Part shown: piece by piece, positions 11,161 to 22,251 of the stretch
Numbering within the stretch: the first letter of the stretch is position 1
Layout: the number at the start of each line of letters is the position of its first letter
From: Linanthus parryae
Taxonomy: Eukaryota; Streptophyta; Magnoliopsida; Ericales; Polemoniaceae
Assembly: GCA_023055425.1 (NCBI GenBank)
Contig: JALGPY010000005.1
Location: 82,439,495 to 82,503,494, forward strand
Direction of reading: 5' to 3'
DNA length: 64,000 nt
Translations under genes and position numbers: made by a program
The notes under the pieces: generated by a model
Database searches by the model: none
The model's input: only the letters and a program-made list of their open reading frames with translations
What the model was told of the DNA's origin: nothing

Positions 11161-11366
11161 TTGTTATTGATAATCACTAGTACATCATCCTTTTATACTA
11201 CTCTATGACTACAATAAAGAGATAAATACAAATCAAAGGAATAAATACAAATTAAATGAGATAAGTAAAAGGAGATAAGTATGGTAACAATAATAACAAT
11301 ATTGAAGAGATAATCTCCATGATTTGAGGGAGAGATTGTTGGGCATTGCATGTCATGTCCTTATAC
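11161..11366 (-). repeat. 3' LTR of the 11-15 kb copia element (visible part)
   Basis: Nearly identical to 14707-14912. On the minus strand it starts TATAAGGACATG next to a purine tract (TTTTGAGGGGGCG, just to its right at about 11367-11379), which marks the polypurine tract. A TATAAAAGG box lies near its inner end. The true LTR probably extends below 11161. Confidence 0.8.
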
Positions 11367-12855
11367 GCCCCCTCAAAACGGGCTGCCATGAATGAAGGCC
11401 GATTTTGTTGATGATAGTAGTGAATGGTCCTCGCGGTAAAGGCTTCGTGAGATCATCAACGAGTTGGTCGTTGTTTGAGATGTAAGCAACACGAAGTTTG
11501 CCTGCTTGCAAATTTTCTCGTACGAAGTGATAGTCAAGGGCTAGGTGTTTCATGCGGGAATGAAACATTGGGTTTGAGCAAACATACGTAGCTCCTGCAT
11601 TATCACAGTAGATGACCGGAGTGGAGGACAGAGGATGACGAAGCTCATGGAGAAGATTTTGTATCCACAATATTTCGGCAGAGGCAGCGGCGACAGCTCT
11701 GTACTCGGCTTCAGTAGAGGATCGAGCTCGTGTCTTTTGTTTCTTTGAGGACCAAGATATGGGCGTTCGACCAAGATAGACAATATAAGCCGTAGTTGAT
11801 ATGAAATCATCAGTGTCGCGAGCCCAGTCCGCATCCGAGAAGGCATGGAGGTTTAAGGGGTTTTTTTCGTGAATTGTTAGGCCCATGGTGGAGGTACCAT
11901 TGAGATACCGTAGGAGACGATGGAGAGATTGCATGTGATCATGGGTGGGTGAGTGCATATATTGGGAAAGTTTGTTAACAGAGAAGGCGATATCCGGGCG
12001 GGTGAGGCTTAGGTATTGAAGGCCACCGATTAAGGTGCGGTAATGGGATGGGTCGAGGAGTGGTGTGCCCACGGTGGTTAAGGGGGGATGAACCACAAGG
12101 GGTGTGGGTGTGGGTTTAGAGTTATCCATGTTTGCTTTGGTTAGGAGGTCTTGAATGTAGCGTGTTTGACTAAGAAATAGCCCATTGGGTTGTGGTTGAA
12201 CTTCCACTCCCAAGAAATAAGAGAGGTTTCCCAAGTCTTTTAGAGAGAACCGAGAGGATAGAGTGGTGATGAGAGTGTCAAGGAAGGATGGGTTACTAGA
12301 GGTGATGATAATGTCATCAACATAGACAAGTAAGTATGTGGTTATCCCATTAACGAAGAGTGTAAAGAGAGAAGAGTCAGAGATAGCGTTGCAAAAACAA
12401 GATGGAGAAGGTGGTTGCGGATTTCGGTGTACCAAGCTCTAGGAGCTTGTTTTTAAACCGTAGAGGGCTTTGTTAAGCTTACACACATGAGTAGGATATT
12501 TAGGGTCAACAAAACCGGGTGGTTGGACTGTGTAGACATCTTCGGTGAGAGAATCTTGTAGGAAGGCGTTGTTTATGTCAAGTTGACGCAACGGCCAACC
12601 ATGAGCAACCGCAAGGGAGAGGACAAGACGCACCGTGGTTGGTTTGATTACTGGGCTAAATGTTTCTCCATAGTCAACCCCAACACGTTGAGTGAAACCT
12701 TTGGCCACAAAGCGTGCTTTGTGTTGGGTGATGTTGCCATCTTTATCTCTCTTTATACGGAATACCCATTTGCAACCGAAAACATTTTGAGAGGGATTGG
12801 ATGGTACAAGAGACCAACTTTTGTTTTTGTGAAGAGCATGTAGTTCAGGTTCCAT
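11353..12855 (-). pseudogene. Copia reverse transcriptase and RNase H
   Basis: The first part (12855-12439) holds the RT N-terminus: MEPELHALHKNKSWSLV, GCKWVFRIKRDKDG, the Asp block RQLDINNAFLQ and LNKALYGLK, then breaks by a frameshift in an A-run. The second part (12435-11353) holds the YVDDIIITS box, FLGVEVQPQPNGLFLSQTRY, and the copia RNase H (DADWARDTDD, SSTEAEYRA, IYCDNAGA). Both catalytic motifs are intact. The lesion is a pair of small indels around 12430. It stops close to the polypurine tract. Confidence 0.85.
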
Positions 12856-12864
12856 GGCTTTTCG

Positions 12865-13678
12865 TCAAGTAGGGCTTTTGAGAGCTTGGGTTATATTTTT
12901 GGGTAGGGTTGTTTCATGAACTTCGGCATTGAGATTGAGTTTCGAGATGGGTTTTCGAATGCCACTTTGGAGGCGTGTGACAATTCGAGAGGTTGATGGG
13001 GGTGGGTTTATTGTGGTGGACGTGGGTGGCGGAGGTGGAGAGGGCTGGTAGATGGTTTCAGCGGGATTAGGTGATGAGGGTGGAGAAGTAACCGTGGGGT
13101 TGGAGATGAGGGTGGTTGTTGGGAGTGGTGTTAGGATAGTAAGGGTTGCGGGGTAGGAGAGAGTATGGTGGAGAGAGATAGAGGGGAGCCCATTGATTGA
13201 TAAGATCAGTGGGATTGATGGGTGTGGATTGTAATGTGGAAAAAGGGAATGTAGTTTCATTGAATTGAACGTGACGAGAGACATAGATGCGTGAAGTGGT
13301 AGGATCGAGGCAGAGAGTATCCGATGAGGACACATGGAATAGACTTTGGGTCTAGTTTGTGGGAAGTATATGGTTTAAGCCATGGGTAGCAAAGGCAGCC
13401 GAAACTATGAAGTTTAGTATAGTTGGGTTGGTGACCAAAGAGTTTGAAGAAGGGGGAAACATTGTTGAGTGAGGGAGTAGGAAGGCAATTGATTAAATAG
13501 GCGGCAGTGGAGGCAGCATGCGGCCAATATTCAAGGGGCATATTGGCATGAGATAGGAGACAGAGAAATGTCTCAACAATATGCCGGTGACGACGTTCGG
13601 AATAACCGTTGTGTTGGGCGATATGAGGAGGAGTTGTTAGATGGGAAGTGCCATCAATAGTGAGGAAGTTTCGTAAGG
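12865..13678 (-). pseudogene. Copia integrase C-terminal part and linker
   Basis: This continues the integrase after a frame change. HNGYSERRHRHIVET carries the catalytic Glu, followed by PLEYWPHAASTAAYLINCLPTP and FGCLCYPWLKPYTSHKLDPKS, the usual copia integrase tail. The rest is a Pro/Ser/Thr-rich linker before RT, interrupted by at least one more frameshift and stop. Confidence 0.75.
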
Positions 13679-14707
13679 CTAGTATTCAGTACCGTTGTCG
13701 GAATAGAGGGTTTTGAGAGGAAGTTGGAAGTGTTTTTGGACTAAAGCCTTGAAGCGAATGGAAACAGATTTAGTGTCTGATTTTTGCTTCAAATTGTAGA
13801 GCCAGATGTATTTGGAGCAGTGGTCGACGAAAATTAAATAGTATTTGAAGTTGTCATGAGAATATAAGGGAGAAGTCCATAGATCAGTGTACACATATTC
13901 AAGGGGAGCATTAGATTTGATGGAGGAGGTAAAGAATGGAAGTTTATGACTTTTATGGCAGGCACAAGAATTACAATCTAAAGTAGAAATAGAAAAAACA
14001 TTAAAATTATTGGAAGTTGAAGGAAGCTTAAAAATATTTCGGGAGGGATGTCCCAACCGATGGTGCCATGATAGAGAAGAAGTGGAACTCGTGTATACTT
14101 GAGGAGAGGTAGGAAGGAGCTCATAGATACCCTGATTAGGAGTCCCTTGAAATAGCCCTTTCCCCGTTGAAAGGTATTTTAAAAGAAAAGAATCGGAGAC
14201 AAAAGAGATTGAGATATTATTATCAGTACATAGTTGAGAGAGAGAGATTATATTTTTAGAGATGGAAGGAACAACAATCACATTTTTAAGTGTGAGAGAA
14301 GATAGAGAGAAAGAGCCAAAGTGGGTTATAGGAAGACCCTTACCATCACCGACTATTAGTTCTTTGGTTCCTTCATATGGCGCATGGAGAGAGAGATTGT
14401 TAAGATCGTTGGTGACGTGGTGGGAAGCCCCACTGTCGAGCAGCCACGGGGTAGACGCTAGGGATGATGGGAGTTGTGACATGTGGTCTTGTGGTTTGGT
14501 GTGAGAACGATGGGTGTGAGTTATAGGTGTTCGGGGAGGGCGATGTGAAGCCGAGGGGAATTGGCTAGTGAACAAAGGACATTGGGCAACAACATGGCCT
14601 TGTTCTCGGCACCATTGGCACTTACCGAGAAAGGGGCGTGAGTGTTTTGAGGGATCGGTTGTATTGGCGAGTTGATAGGAAGAGGTGGTGTCGGAGAGGG
14701 TGGACAT
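13679..14707 (-). pseudogene. Copia gag knuckle, protease and integrase core
   Basis: An open frame of 342 codons beginning right at the LTR. Near residue 30 is a zinc knuckle (CQWCREQGHVVAQC, C-x2-C-x4-H-x4-C). Around residue 90 is the protease site WLLDSGASHHVT. Around residue 220 are the GAG-pre-integrase and zinc-binding parts (WHHRLGHPS, CNSCACHKSHKLPF). Then come the first integrase Asp (YTDLWTSP) and second Asp (LYSDNGTEY). The frame ends there with a shift. It starts with an ATG only because the deletion placed the LTR next to a gag-internal Met. Confidence 0.8.
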
Positions 14708-14913
14708 TGTTATTGATAATCACTAGTACATCATACTTTTATACTACTCTATGACTACAATAAAGAGATGAATCCAAATCAAAGGAATAAATACAAATTA
14801 AATGAGATAAGTCAAAGGAGATAAGTATGGTAACAATAATAACAATATTGGAGAGATAATATCCATGATTTGAGGGAGAGATAGTTGGGCATTGCATGTC
14901 ATGTCCTTATACA
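14708..14913 (-). repeat. 5' LTR of the 11-15 kb copia element (truncated)
   Basis: The second copy of the LTR. On the minus strand it begins TGTATAAGG and ends AATAACA directly against a gag-internal reading frame. Confidence 0.8.
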
Positions 14914-15151
14914 AAACCCAAACAAGTTATCCAGGCATATTGCTCTACCCCTTCTTTCATTACAAAAACACTTCTAGTCTCTTCACAATGAAAAGCAAAC
15001 TAGAGTAGAAGAAATTCCTAAGCGACTACCAATCCCCTCGTGTAATTTTGCATTGTAACAAATAGATAGGAAATCTTTAAGCATTAGAAAACTTTTCAAT
15101 AAACGGTCCAATCGGATATATAATAAAGTTTCAACTGTATATGGAGACATA
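14914..15151. other. Spacer between the copia element and the chromovirus
   Basis: AT-rich unique sequence with no frame or repeat that I recognise. It ends in ACATA, the left target-site duplication of the chromovirus. Confidence 0.5.
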
Positions 15152-15490
15152 TGTAAGGATTGAGGACCTTCAACCCTAACTATGGAAGATTTCTTAATTA
15201 ACAGAACTGCTTTGTGAATAACGATCGAATAAATACATAATTTAGAGTGAGCAAGAGAGAGAAAGAGGAGGGGGGGGGGTTGAGAAAAAGAATTTTTGAT
15301 TTCATTTGATAAACAAGAAATGCCAATTCTGGGCTACAAATAGCAGAGATGAGACGGAAGAAGATAACAAACTCTGTTGAATATAACCGATTCATTTCCA
15401 GAACAAGTAAGCGCTAGCCACGTGGCTGGTCCCGTGGTTTAAGAGGCTAATCCCCCATTTTACCCTTCATAAACTGCCTTATTCACAACA
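15152..15490 (-). repeat. 3' LTR of the chromovirus
   Basis: Aligns with 21923-22246, with visible divergence. On the minus strand it begins TGTTGTGAATAAGG. The adjacent purine tract TTTGAGGGGGGTGAAA (15491-15506) is the polypurine tract. Confidence 0.9.
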
Positions 15491-15724
15491 TTTCACCCCC
15501 CTCAAAGACAACAACCTTCTTTCTCAAAATGGAGAAATCTTAAAATTCAAATCTCAACGTCGAGTTTAATCCGAAGTCTACTGTTTCTTCCTCATATCTG
15601 GTCAATCGTAGCTTCTTCTCTTAAGTTTAGCGTTCATTTGGTCAAGTGGTCGCCAAATTAACAGTAACTCTCCTTGCTGATTGAGGCATTTGTAGCTGCT
15701 ATTGAAGGATCAAACTTGGTAAAC

Positions 15725-17242
15725 CTTCTATGTAGCTCCTCATAATCTTATCACATGGCTTCTAAAGCTGAGGATTTACTCCATTGGGTTAGAAGTGGGA
15801 ATGCAACAACATTATTTTTCTTCACAATCCTCCTTCGCAAAAAAAGTAGGGGTTCTTCCAGTATTTTCCTTCATCACGAAAACCTGGTAAACTCTAGTCT
15901 ACCCTGGATTGGCCTCCAATACACTTTTTTGAGCCGTGAGACATGAAACACTGGATGGACTCTTGAAGTATCTGGAAATTTAAGTTTGTAAGCTACCTTC
16001 CCCATATTTTTGAGGATGAGAAACGCTCCATAAAATTTAGGTTCCAGCTTCTGGTTGTTCCTATTTGCTATTATGAATTGTCAGTAATGCTTGAGTTTGA
16101 GATATACCCATTCTCATTCTTCAAAGGATCTTTTAGTTCTCTCCTTATCTGCCTGTTGTTTCATTCTGTTCGATGCTGTAAGTAGATTACGTTTGAGTAA
16201 TTGTGCCATCCTAGCTTTGAATGGAATGAAATGCTAAACTGCATTGTCTGATGCCTTTGTCTACTTGTTGAAAGTTCACCATTGGAGGACCATAACCACA
16301 AAGGGCTTCAAAATGGGTCATAGACGTAGGTGAGTGGTAGTGGGAGTTGTACAAAACTCAGCCAATGTTAACCACTTCTGCCAGTTCTTAGGTCTCTCTG
16401 CAGCCATACATCTTAAGTATACTTCAAGTCACTGAATCACACTCCCAATTTTTCCATTTGATTGTGGATGGTGGGCACTTGAATGACATAGTTTATTGTC
16501 TGGATATTGGAACAACTCAGTCCAAAATCCATTTAGAAATATTAGATCCCTATCATAAATAATTTTTTTTGCACACCATGGAGTTTATACACATTATGAA
16601 TTAATCTGTGAGAAACATCTTCAGCTGAATAATGTCGTGTGATAGATTTTTTTAGCAACATATCAACTGAATAAGGATGTGAGACGCTGATCTAGGCAAC
16701 CCCTATGAAATCCATTAAGACGCTGTTCCAGGGTTTAGTGGGTATCTCTAATGACTGTAAAAGCCCAAGGTAGGGAATGTGTTCAGTCTTCATTCTCTAA
16801 CGAATTTCAGAATTTTTCACCCACTGTTTTGCTTCCTGTCTCATCTTAGGCCAGAAGAAATAAAAAGTTGCTATCTTTATGTGCCAGAGAAACTTAATGA
16901 CCACCCATACTTGAATTTGTTACTTCTTTCAATACCATATACGTGGTATTTTTTCTTTTCCCCATATAAGCTTGTTTGCCCTTCCAAATGACTCCATTGT
17001 TTAACTGAAACTCACATCTATCAGGTGTCACCGTTACTTGTTGGATGATGCCTGTAGAAAATTCATCGTCTTCATAAGACTCATGTAGATCCTTAATCCA
17101 TTCTGAAATGGTATTGGTGATGGTAGTAACTGCACACTGATCATGTGGCGCTCATTTCCCTTGTTGAGAGCTACCATTTTGAACTTCTTTTGAAAATCCA
17201 GAAAGGACATATGCATCTACATTGTCTTCTCCCTTTTATACA
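15725..17242 (-). pseudogene. Chromovirus RNase H end, integrase and chromodomain
   Basis: From the right: the RNase H tail, a degraded zinc-binding part, the first catalytic region (PWNSVLMDFIGVA), a middle part with many stops, the conserved SHYHSPTSMTHFEALCGYGPP, and the integrase C-terminus (KLEPKFYGAF, RVHPVFHVSRLKK). Last is a chromodomain remnant: RIVKKNNVVAFPLLTQWSKS, then EAMW, a stop, and DYEELHRRF, matching the EATWEDYEDL ending of group II chromodomains. This domain defines chromoviruses and targets integration to marked chromatin. Confidence 0.8.
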
Positions 17243-17780
17243 TGTTGTAACAGAACTCCTGTTTCAGAGCTTTGATACCAGTTTGTTGTAATAAAACTCC
17301 TGTTTCAGAGCTCTGCTACCAGTTTGTTATAACCTGTGGGTATTCGAGCAAGAACGACGAAAGCAATACAAGAACGAGACAGATATTTAACGTGGTTCAA
17401 TAACGAATTAGTAACGAACCCGCTAGCTAATCCACGGCCAGAACCATATATTTTATTGTGAAGAGAATCCGATTACAATGCGCGCCGTGGCCGTCACGGC
17501 CACGGCGGCAACCCGATAAAACCCACCCACGACACTCACACAGGAGGCTCTCAAAGCTACCAATTTTCCACTATACTCTGTGTGTTGAATGTAACCAAAA
17601 CCAAACATGTGTATATATACACATGATAGTGGCGGTATATTACCAAAAAACAAGGAAACCATTTAATATCACCACCCCTGATCTTGCATGCATTTGACTT
17701 TCTTTGCTTTCAAGTTTCCAAATTTGATTCTTTGACCTTTTATTTCCTTCTCTTTTGCCGATATTCAAGACACACCAACA
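17243..17780 (-). repeat. 3' LTR of the nested copia-type element
   Basis: On the minus strand it begins TGTTGGTGTGTC, has a TATATATAC box (about 17612-17622) and a GC-rich inverted repeat (GGCCGTGACGGCC type, about 17488-17505). It ends with two tandem units that each contain the PBS-like stretch. The polypurine tract AAGGTGGAGATT (17781-17792) adjoins it. Confidence 0.9.
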
Positions 17781-17792
17781 AATCTCCACCTT

Positions 17793-18798
17793 GACTTGAA
17801 TTATCTCACCAAACTGAAAACCAGAACTTGATGCTTCTCTTCTCAAACCTGAACTGGATGCGTCTCCCAGAATAAAAAACGAGCACGCCTCCCCAAAAAG
17901 ATGTTCCGCAGCTGTATGCAAAACTAGAACCGCAAAATCGTTGCTCCAACTACCATGCGTTCCTGCGAATGCGCCCGATGCGGACACACTTCCAGAAACA
18001 GAAACAAGTGCTCCACCCAGAACCAGACTCGAATACATTCACTGAGAAAAGCAGGACCGAATGCATTTCCGATGCGCCCAATTGCGCCAGACAGATGCAC
18101 CATGACAGAATGCCCAGATGTCATCCAGACCAGATGCACCGATGACGAGTGCCACAAATTGTCATGCCAGATGCGCCCCGTATGCCTCAGATGTGCCAGA
18201 TGCTCGCTACAGACAGATCACGCCAGATGCGAGCTCACTGCGTGTCATGGTACACGCCCCAAAACCATATGCACGCCAGAACAAACTCGTGCATAATGCG
18301 CAACAGCACCCGAACCAGATGCGCGTGCTAGAAATCTCACGCGCCAGATGCTCCATGCCGTTGCTCCAACTCCAACGAGTTCCTGCAACGCATGAGCCAG
18401 AACCAGATTCAATTCACACGCCAGATGCTCTGCGCCGGGAGCCGGAATGCGCCTGTACGTCAATCTCCAGAATGTCAGATGCGCTTGAACCGCCAGATTC
18501 GCCCCTGTACCGAATGCGTGCTAGATTTGCCAGATCCCTTGCACGCCTAATCAGATGTGCGCCAGATTGCTCCGACAGGAGCCCGAATAGCCCCCTCCAC
18601 GGGGCTTCAGATGGTGGGTGTACCTGCTTCTCTCTCGCAAACAGATCGATCTTGATCGCCAAACCAGACATCAATCTTGACGGAATCTCGAAACCCAACC
18701 TCCCGATAGCCTGCTCCACCTGAATCGCGAAACCCTAGCTTTGAGTTCTACCAAAACGTGAAAATCTAGCTCTTGGCTCCACCCTGATATTGGAACCC
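17793..18798. repeat. Interior made of degenerate GCCAGATGCG-type repeats
   Basis: From about 17940 to 18550 the words CAGATGC, GCCAGATG and GATGCGCC recur every 10-40 bases in many variants (for example 18132, 18167, 18197, 18221, 18316, 18345 and 18422). Open frames here are long only because stops are rare in this GC-rich repeat. No protein family is seen. Confidence 0.7.
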
Positions 18799-18813
18799 CG
18801 ACTTTGATACCAG
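18799..18813 (-). other. Primer binding site of the nested copia-type element
   Basis: On the minus strand TGGTATCAAAGTCGG lies two bases inside the LTR end, close to the initiator-Met PBS. Confidence 0.7.
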
Positions 18814-18815
18814 TT

Positions 18816-19365
18816 TGTTGTAACAGAACTCCTATTTCAGAGCTTTGATACCAGTTTGTTGTAACAGAACTCCTGTTTCAGAGCTCTGCTACCAGTTTGT
18901 TATAACCTGTGGGTATTCGAGCAAGAACGACGAAAGCAAAACAAGAACGAGATAGATATTTAACGTGGTTCACTAACGAATTCGTAACAAACCCGCTAGC
19001 TAATCCACGACCATAACCAGATATTTTATTGATAAGAGAACCCGATTACAATGCGCGCCGTGGCCGTGACGGCCACGGCGGCAACCCGATAAAACCCACC
19101 CACGACACTCACACAGGAGGTTCTCAAAGCTACCAATTTTCCACTATACTCTTTGTGTTGAATGTAACCAAAACCAAACATGTGTATATATACACATGAT
19201 ATTGACGGTCTATTACCAAAAAACAAGGAAACAATTTAATATCACCGCCCCTGATCTTGCATGCATTTGACTTTCTTCTTTTGCCAACTTTGCTTTCAAG
19301 TTTCCAAATTTGATTTTTGACTTTTTATTTCCTTTTCTTTTGCCGATATTCAAGACACACCAACA
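18816..19365 (-). repeat. 5' LTR of the nested copia-type element
   Basis: The second LTR copy. Its inner end holds tandem units with TTTGATACCAG and CTGCTACCAG (plus-strand spelling), i.e. primer-binding-site-like sequence inside the LTR. Confidence 0.9.
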
Positions 19366-19370
19366 ATACA

Positions 19371-20600
19371 AAATATCATAATGAAATTCTAATAACCCGC
19401 ACAACCATTTCTGCTGCATGTGGGTGTGTACTCTTTATTCGAAGAAGTACTTAAGGCTTTTGTGATCTAATATAGAACTTCCTTTGCTTAAAATATGGCC
19501 TCCATCTATTAACTGCCCACACCACTTCCATTAACTTCTTCTCATAGGTTGATAGTTTTAAGGTGCTTGCCACTCAAGCTCTTAATGTAGTAGGCAAGAG
19601 GTCTGTGATCCTGCATTAACATAGCTCCAATGCACAATCTAAGAATATGCTTCCACCATAGAGGGTTTATCAAAATCTGGTAGAGCTTTTACTGGTGTGC
19701 TGCACGTAGCTCTTTTGATCGCCTCAAAGGCTCTTTGAGCCTGATCATTCCATTCAAAACTTCCATTGTTCAAATAGTTCTATCATTCTTTACAGACCTT
19801 ATGTAATAACCAGGTAGGCACATAAACCCTCTGAGTGTCTTAACATTGGAGGGGGAGGGAAGGTTTCCATTGCTCTTATTTTTTTTAGATCTGCATATAC
19901 TTTTTCCCTTATGATTATATGCCAAAGCACTATATGGATTTTTTAAAGAAAGCACACATGGATATGTTAACATATAAAGTCTGGCATCTCATCACCTCTA
20001 GTGTCTTTGTCAAATGGAACCCATGATCATGCATAGTCTTATTGTATACTAATATATCATCAAAGAAAAGCAGAATGAATATTATGAGAAATGGCTCAAA
20101 ACCTGGTTCATGAGTTTCTGGAGAGTGGCTGGAGCATTGGTCTAGCCATATGACATCACCATAAACTCATAATGGCCTTCATGGGTTCTAAAATCTTTCT
20201 TGGCTATGTCTGCCTCCGTCACCCTTACTTGATGGTAACAACCCTCAAATCCATCTTTGAAAACACTTTAGCCCCTTGTAATTCTTCCAACAGTTCATCA
20301 ATCACATGAATGAGAAACTTATTCTTGACTGTAATATGATTCAAGGCCCTGTAATATATGAAAAACTTCCAATAACTATCCTTCTTTTAAACTAATAGAA
20401 CTCGAGAGAAAAAAAGACTTGATCTAGGCCTTATTGTACCAGCTTGCCACATTTCTTGTACCGGTCTTTCAATTTCATTCTTCTGCACAAAGGGATACAT
20501 GTAGGGTTTTTGACAGACATGGTTGCAATCGTCTTTGAGTTTAATGGAATGATCTAGTTTTCTTGGAGGGGGTAGAGCTTTAGGTTCTTGGAACACTATG
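19371..20600 (-). pseudogene. Chromovirus reverse transcriptase and RNase H (5' part)
   Basis: The RT begins with KALPPPRKLDHSIKL, PYMYPFVQKNEIERPVQEM and GTIRPRSSLFFSRVLLV, the classic gypsy entry block. A stop then precedes the YRALN region. The catalytic box survives as FFDDILVY near 20044-20067. RNase H follows (HRPLAYYIKSLSGKHL) and reaches MQQKWLCGLLEFHYDILY at 19371, where the nested copia element cuts it. The end of RNase H is on the far side of that element, at about 17190-17242 (KGEDNVDAYVLS). Confidence 0.8.
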
Positions 20601-20619
20601 GAGTATTTTCTAATACTTG

Positions 20620-21900
20620 TTGAATGACTTTAAACAACCCTTCTGCTCTATGGGCTTCCACTCTCATAATATGCAATTTTTTCTACTATTATATTTTCAT
20701 TATTTCAATTGTAACTTGGGACTGTTTTTAAGCATATGGCCTTGATGATTTGTTGATTGTTTACTCCCCGCAGCGCGACTGTCTTCCCTCCTTCTTGAAA
20801 AGTTAACGAAAATGTTTTAAGATTCATGGAGAAGGGACTCATCTATTTGAGACATTGCAATCCAAGTACAATATCACATCCCCTAGAGATAATAGTTTCT
20901 CATCGGTAACAATAATGCTTTTGTTGAACTTGATATAAACCCCATAACTGACTATCTCACTTCCATAAGCCAGCGTAACCTTCATATCAGGGGTATAATG
21001 GGTGATTAAACTCAGTTACTGGCTATGTGAGGGTCCAAGAAATTGTGTCTGCTTCAAATGTCAATTAAGACAGTCAATATAGTTTCCTTGATTTTTCCCA
21101 ATAGTTTGAGTGTGTCATGGGTTACATTACCAGATAATGCATGAACATAAATTTCCATTTCTAAATCTTAAGAATTAAGCTCAATGATCTCCTCCTCCTC
21201 CTCCCCCTCTTATTATTTCACCTTTTCTACTGCCTCTCCATCTTCCTAGTTGGATCCACACTTGTGTCCTTGGGTGATTTTTTTCCACAGTAGTAACATA
21301 TGTTTTTTGCTCTTTTGGCTTGCATTTCCTCTACAAATATCTTAATGACAAGCACTCTGGTATAAATGTTACTTGCAAGATCCTTGGCTTTATAACTCTG
21401 TCCAAAAACTGGTGATCGACTTATTGCTACTGAAGCTTTGGTCTTATGAGTTTTAGATTGTTTATAGTGTTCTCTTTCATTCTTGCCTTGAATTGTGCTC
21501 CAATGGTGTGTTTATTCCCTTGTTTTCTATCACATGTTGCCTTGTAACCACACCTATTTGTTCCAGGTTCATGGTTGCTGGAGTTTTAGCAATGGCTTTG
21601 TGTCAGGTTGTGTGTTCTTGGTAAGTTCTGGGCATGTGAAGGATCCATTCTTGAACAGTTTCTCCTCAAATGATAGGATACTATGGATGAACCCCTTGAG
21701 CCAAGATTCTACGCTGTCTACCTTTCCTTCTGTTCATTTAAGTTCTCCATTTGCGACTCCAATGCTTCTAGCTTGTCATCCAGGTCTTGGAGTGAACCAT
21801 TTGAGCCTAGAGATCCTGCAAACCTCACTCTCCGGTTGATTATACAGTTCGCCTCAGCCATTGCCTTAGTTTGGATCATTCACTACTTAGAAAATTGGAT
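20620..21900 (-). pseudogene. Chromovirus gag and protease, heavily broken
   Basis: Read on the minus strand, the start shows a gag-like stretch (RRVRFAGSLGSNGSLQDLDD, then a helix). Near 21250-21300 a knuckle remnant (CYYCGKK, with GHKC in the next frame) marks the nucleocapsid end. Downstream a degraded protease region runs to about 20620 without a clean D-S/T-G. Stops and frameshifts occur every few dozen codons. Plus-strand frames here are shadows. Confidence 0.6.
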
Positions 21901-21906
21901 CAATTT

Positions 21907-21920
21907 GGGCACTGATACCA
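21907..21920 (-). other. Chromovirus primer binding site
   Basis: On the minus strand TGGTATCAGTGCCC begins two bases inside the LTR. It matches the initiator-Met-type PBS TGGTATCAGAGC with small changes. Confidence 0.8.
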
Positions 21921-21922
21921 AA

Positions 21923-22246
21923 TGTTAGGATTGAGGACCTTCAAACCCTAACTATGGCGAATTTCATGATTAAGGAAATTGGTTTGAATAATGATAGAAC
22001 TAAACACATAATTGAGAGAGAGAGGGAGAGAGATTGAGAGGAAGAATTGGTGATTTCATTCGATAAACAAGAAATGCACAATTTCGGGCTACTTATAGAA
22101 AAGATGAGAAGAAAGAAGATAACGAAGTTGGTTTAATATAACTGATTTGTGCCCGCAACCAATTGGCGGTAGCCACATGGCGGGTCCCGTGGTTTTATGG
22201 GACTGTTTTCCCATTTAACACTTTCTAAACTGCGTTTTTCACAACA
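21923..22246 (-). repeat. 5' LTR of the chromovirus
   Basis: On the minus strand it begins TGTTGTGAAAAACG and ends CTAACA. A GA-rich stretch (about 22010-22045) lies inside. A near-identical copy is at 24798-25121 in the tandem duplication. Confidence 0.9.
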
Positions 22247-22251
22247 ACATA

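Larger units (their letters stand above)
11161..14913 (-). mobile_element. Ty1/copia element lacking the 5' part of gag
   Basis: Two direct repeats of about 206 bp flank a copia pol read on the minus strand in the copia order (knuckle, protease, integrase, RT, RNase H). The right LTR runs straight into the middle of gag with no PBS or gag start, so an internal deletion removed the LTR end, PBS and most of gag. There is no matching target-site duplication, which fits lost ends. The two LTR copies differ at only a handful of positions by eye. Confidence 0.85.
17243..19365 (-). mobile_element. Non-autonomous copia-type LTR element nested in the chromovirus
   Basis: LTRs of 538 and 550 bp flank a 1.0-kb interior with no gag or pol, and the exact duplication ATACA lies on both sides (17238-17242 and 19366-19370). 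The insertion splits the chromovirus RNase H coding region in mid-domain, and the two halves resume across it. PBS and PPT are recognisable, so it could have been mobilised by a related autonomous copia. The LTRs are similar but not identical. Confidence 0.9.
15152..22246 (-). mobile_element. Reina-like chromovirus (Ty3/gypsy) with nested insertion
   Basis: LTRs of 339 and 324 bp bound it, flanked by an exact 5-bp duplication ACATA (15147-15151 and 22247-22251). On the minus strand the order is 5' LTR, PBS, gag with zinc knuckle, protease, RT, RNase H, integrase, chromodomain, PPT, 3' LTR. Removing the 2.1-kb nested element leaves about 5 kb, which with the short LTRs fits the Reina lineage (inference). 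Both LTRs are clearly diverged and the genes carry many stops, so it is old. Confidence 0.9.

Noticed and set aside
14262..14504. Plus-strand frame within the 11-15 kb copia element
   Set aside because: Shadow of the minus-strand protease/integrase frame.
17640..18723. Frames of up to 201 codons in the nested copia-type interior
   Set aside because: Cys/Arg/Met-rich output of degenerate repeats, different in each frame, no domain.
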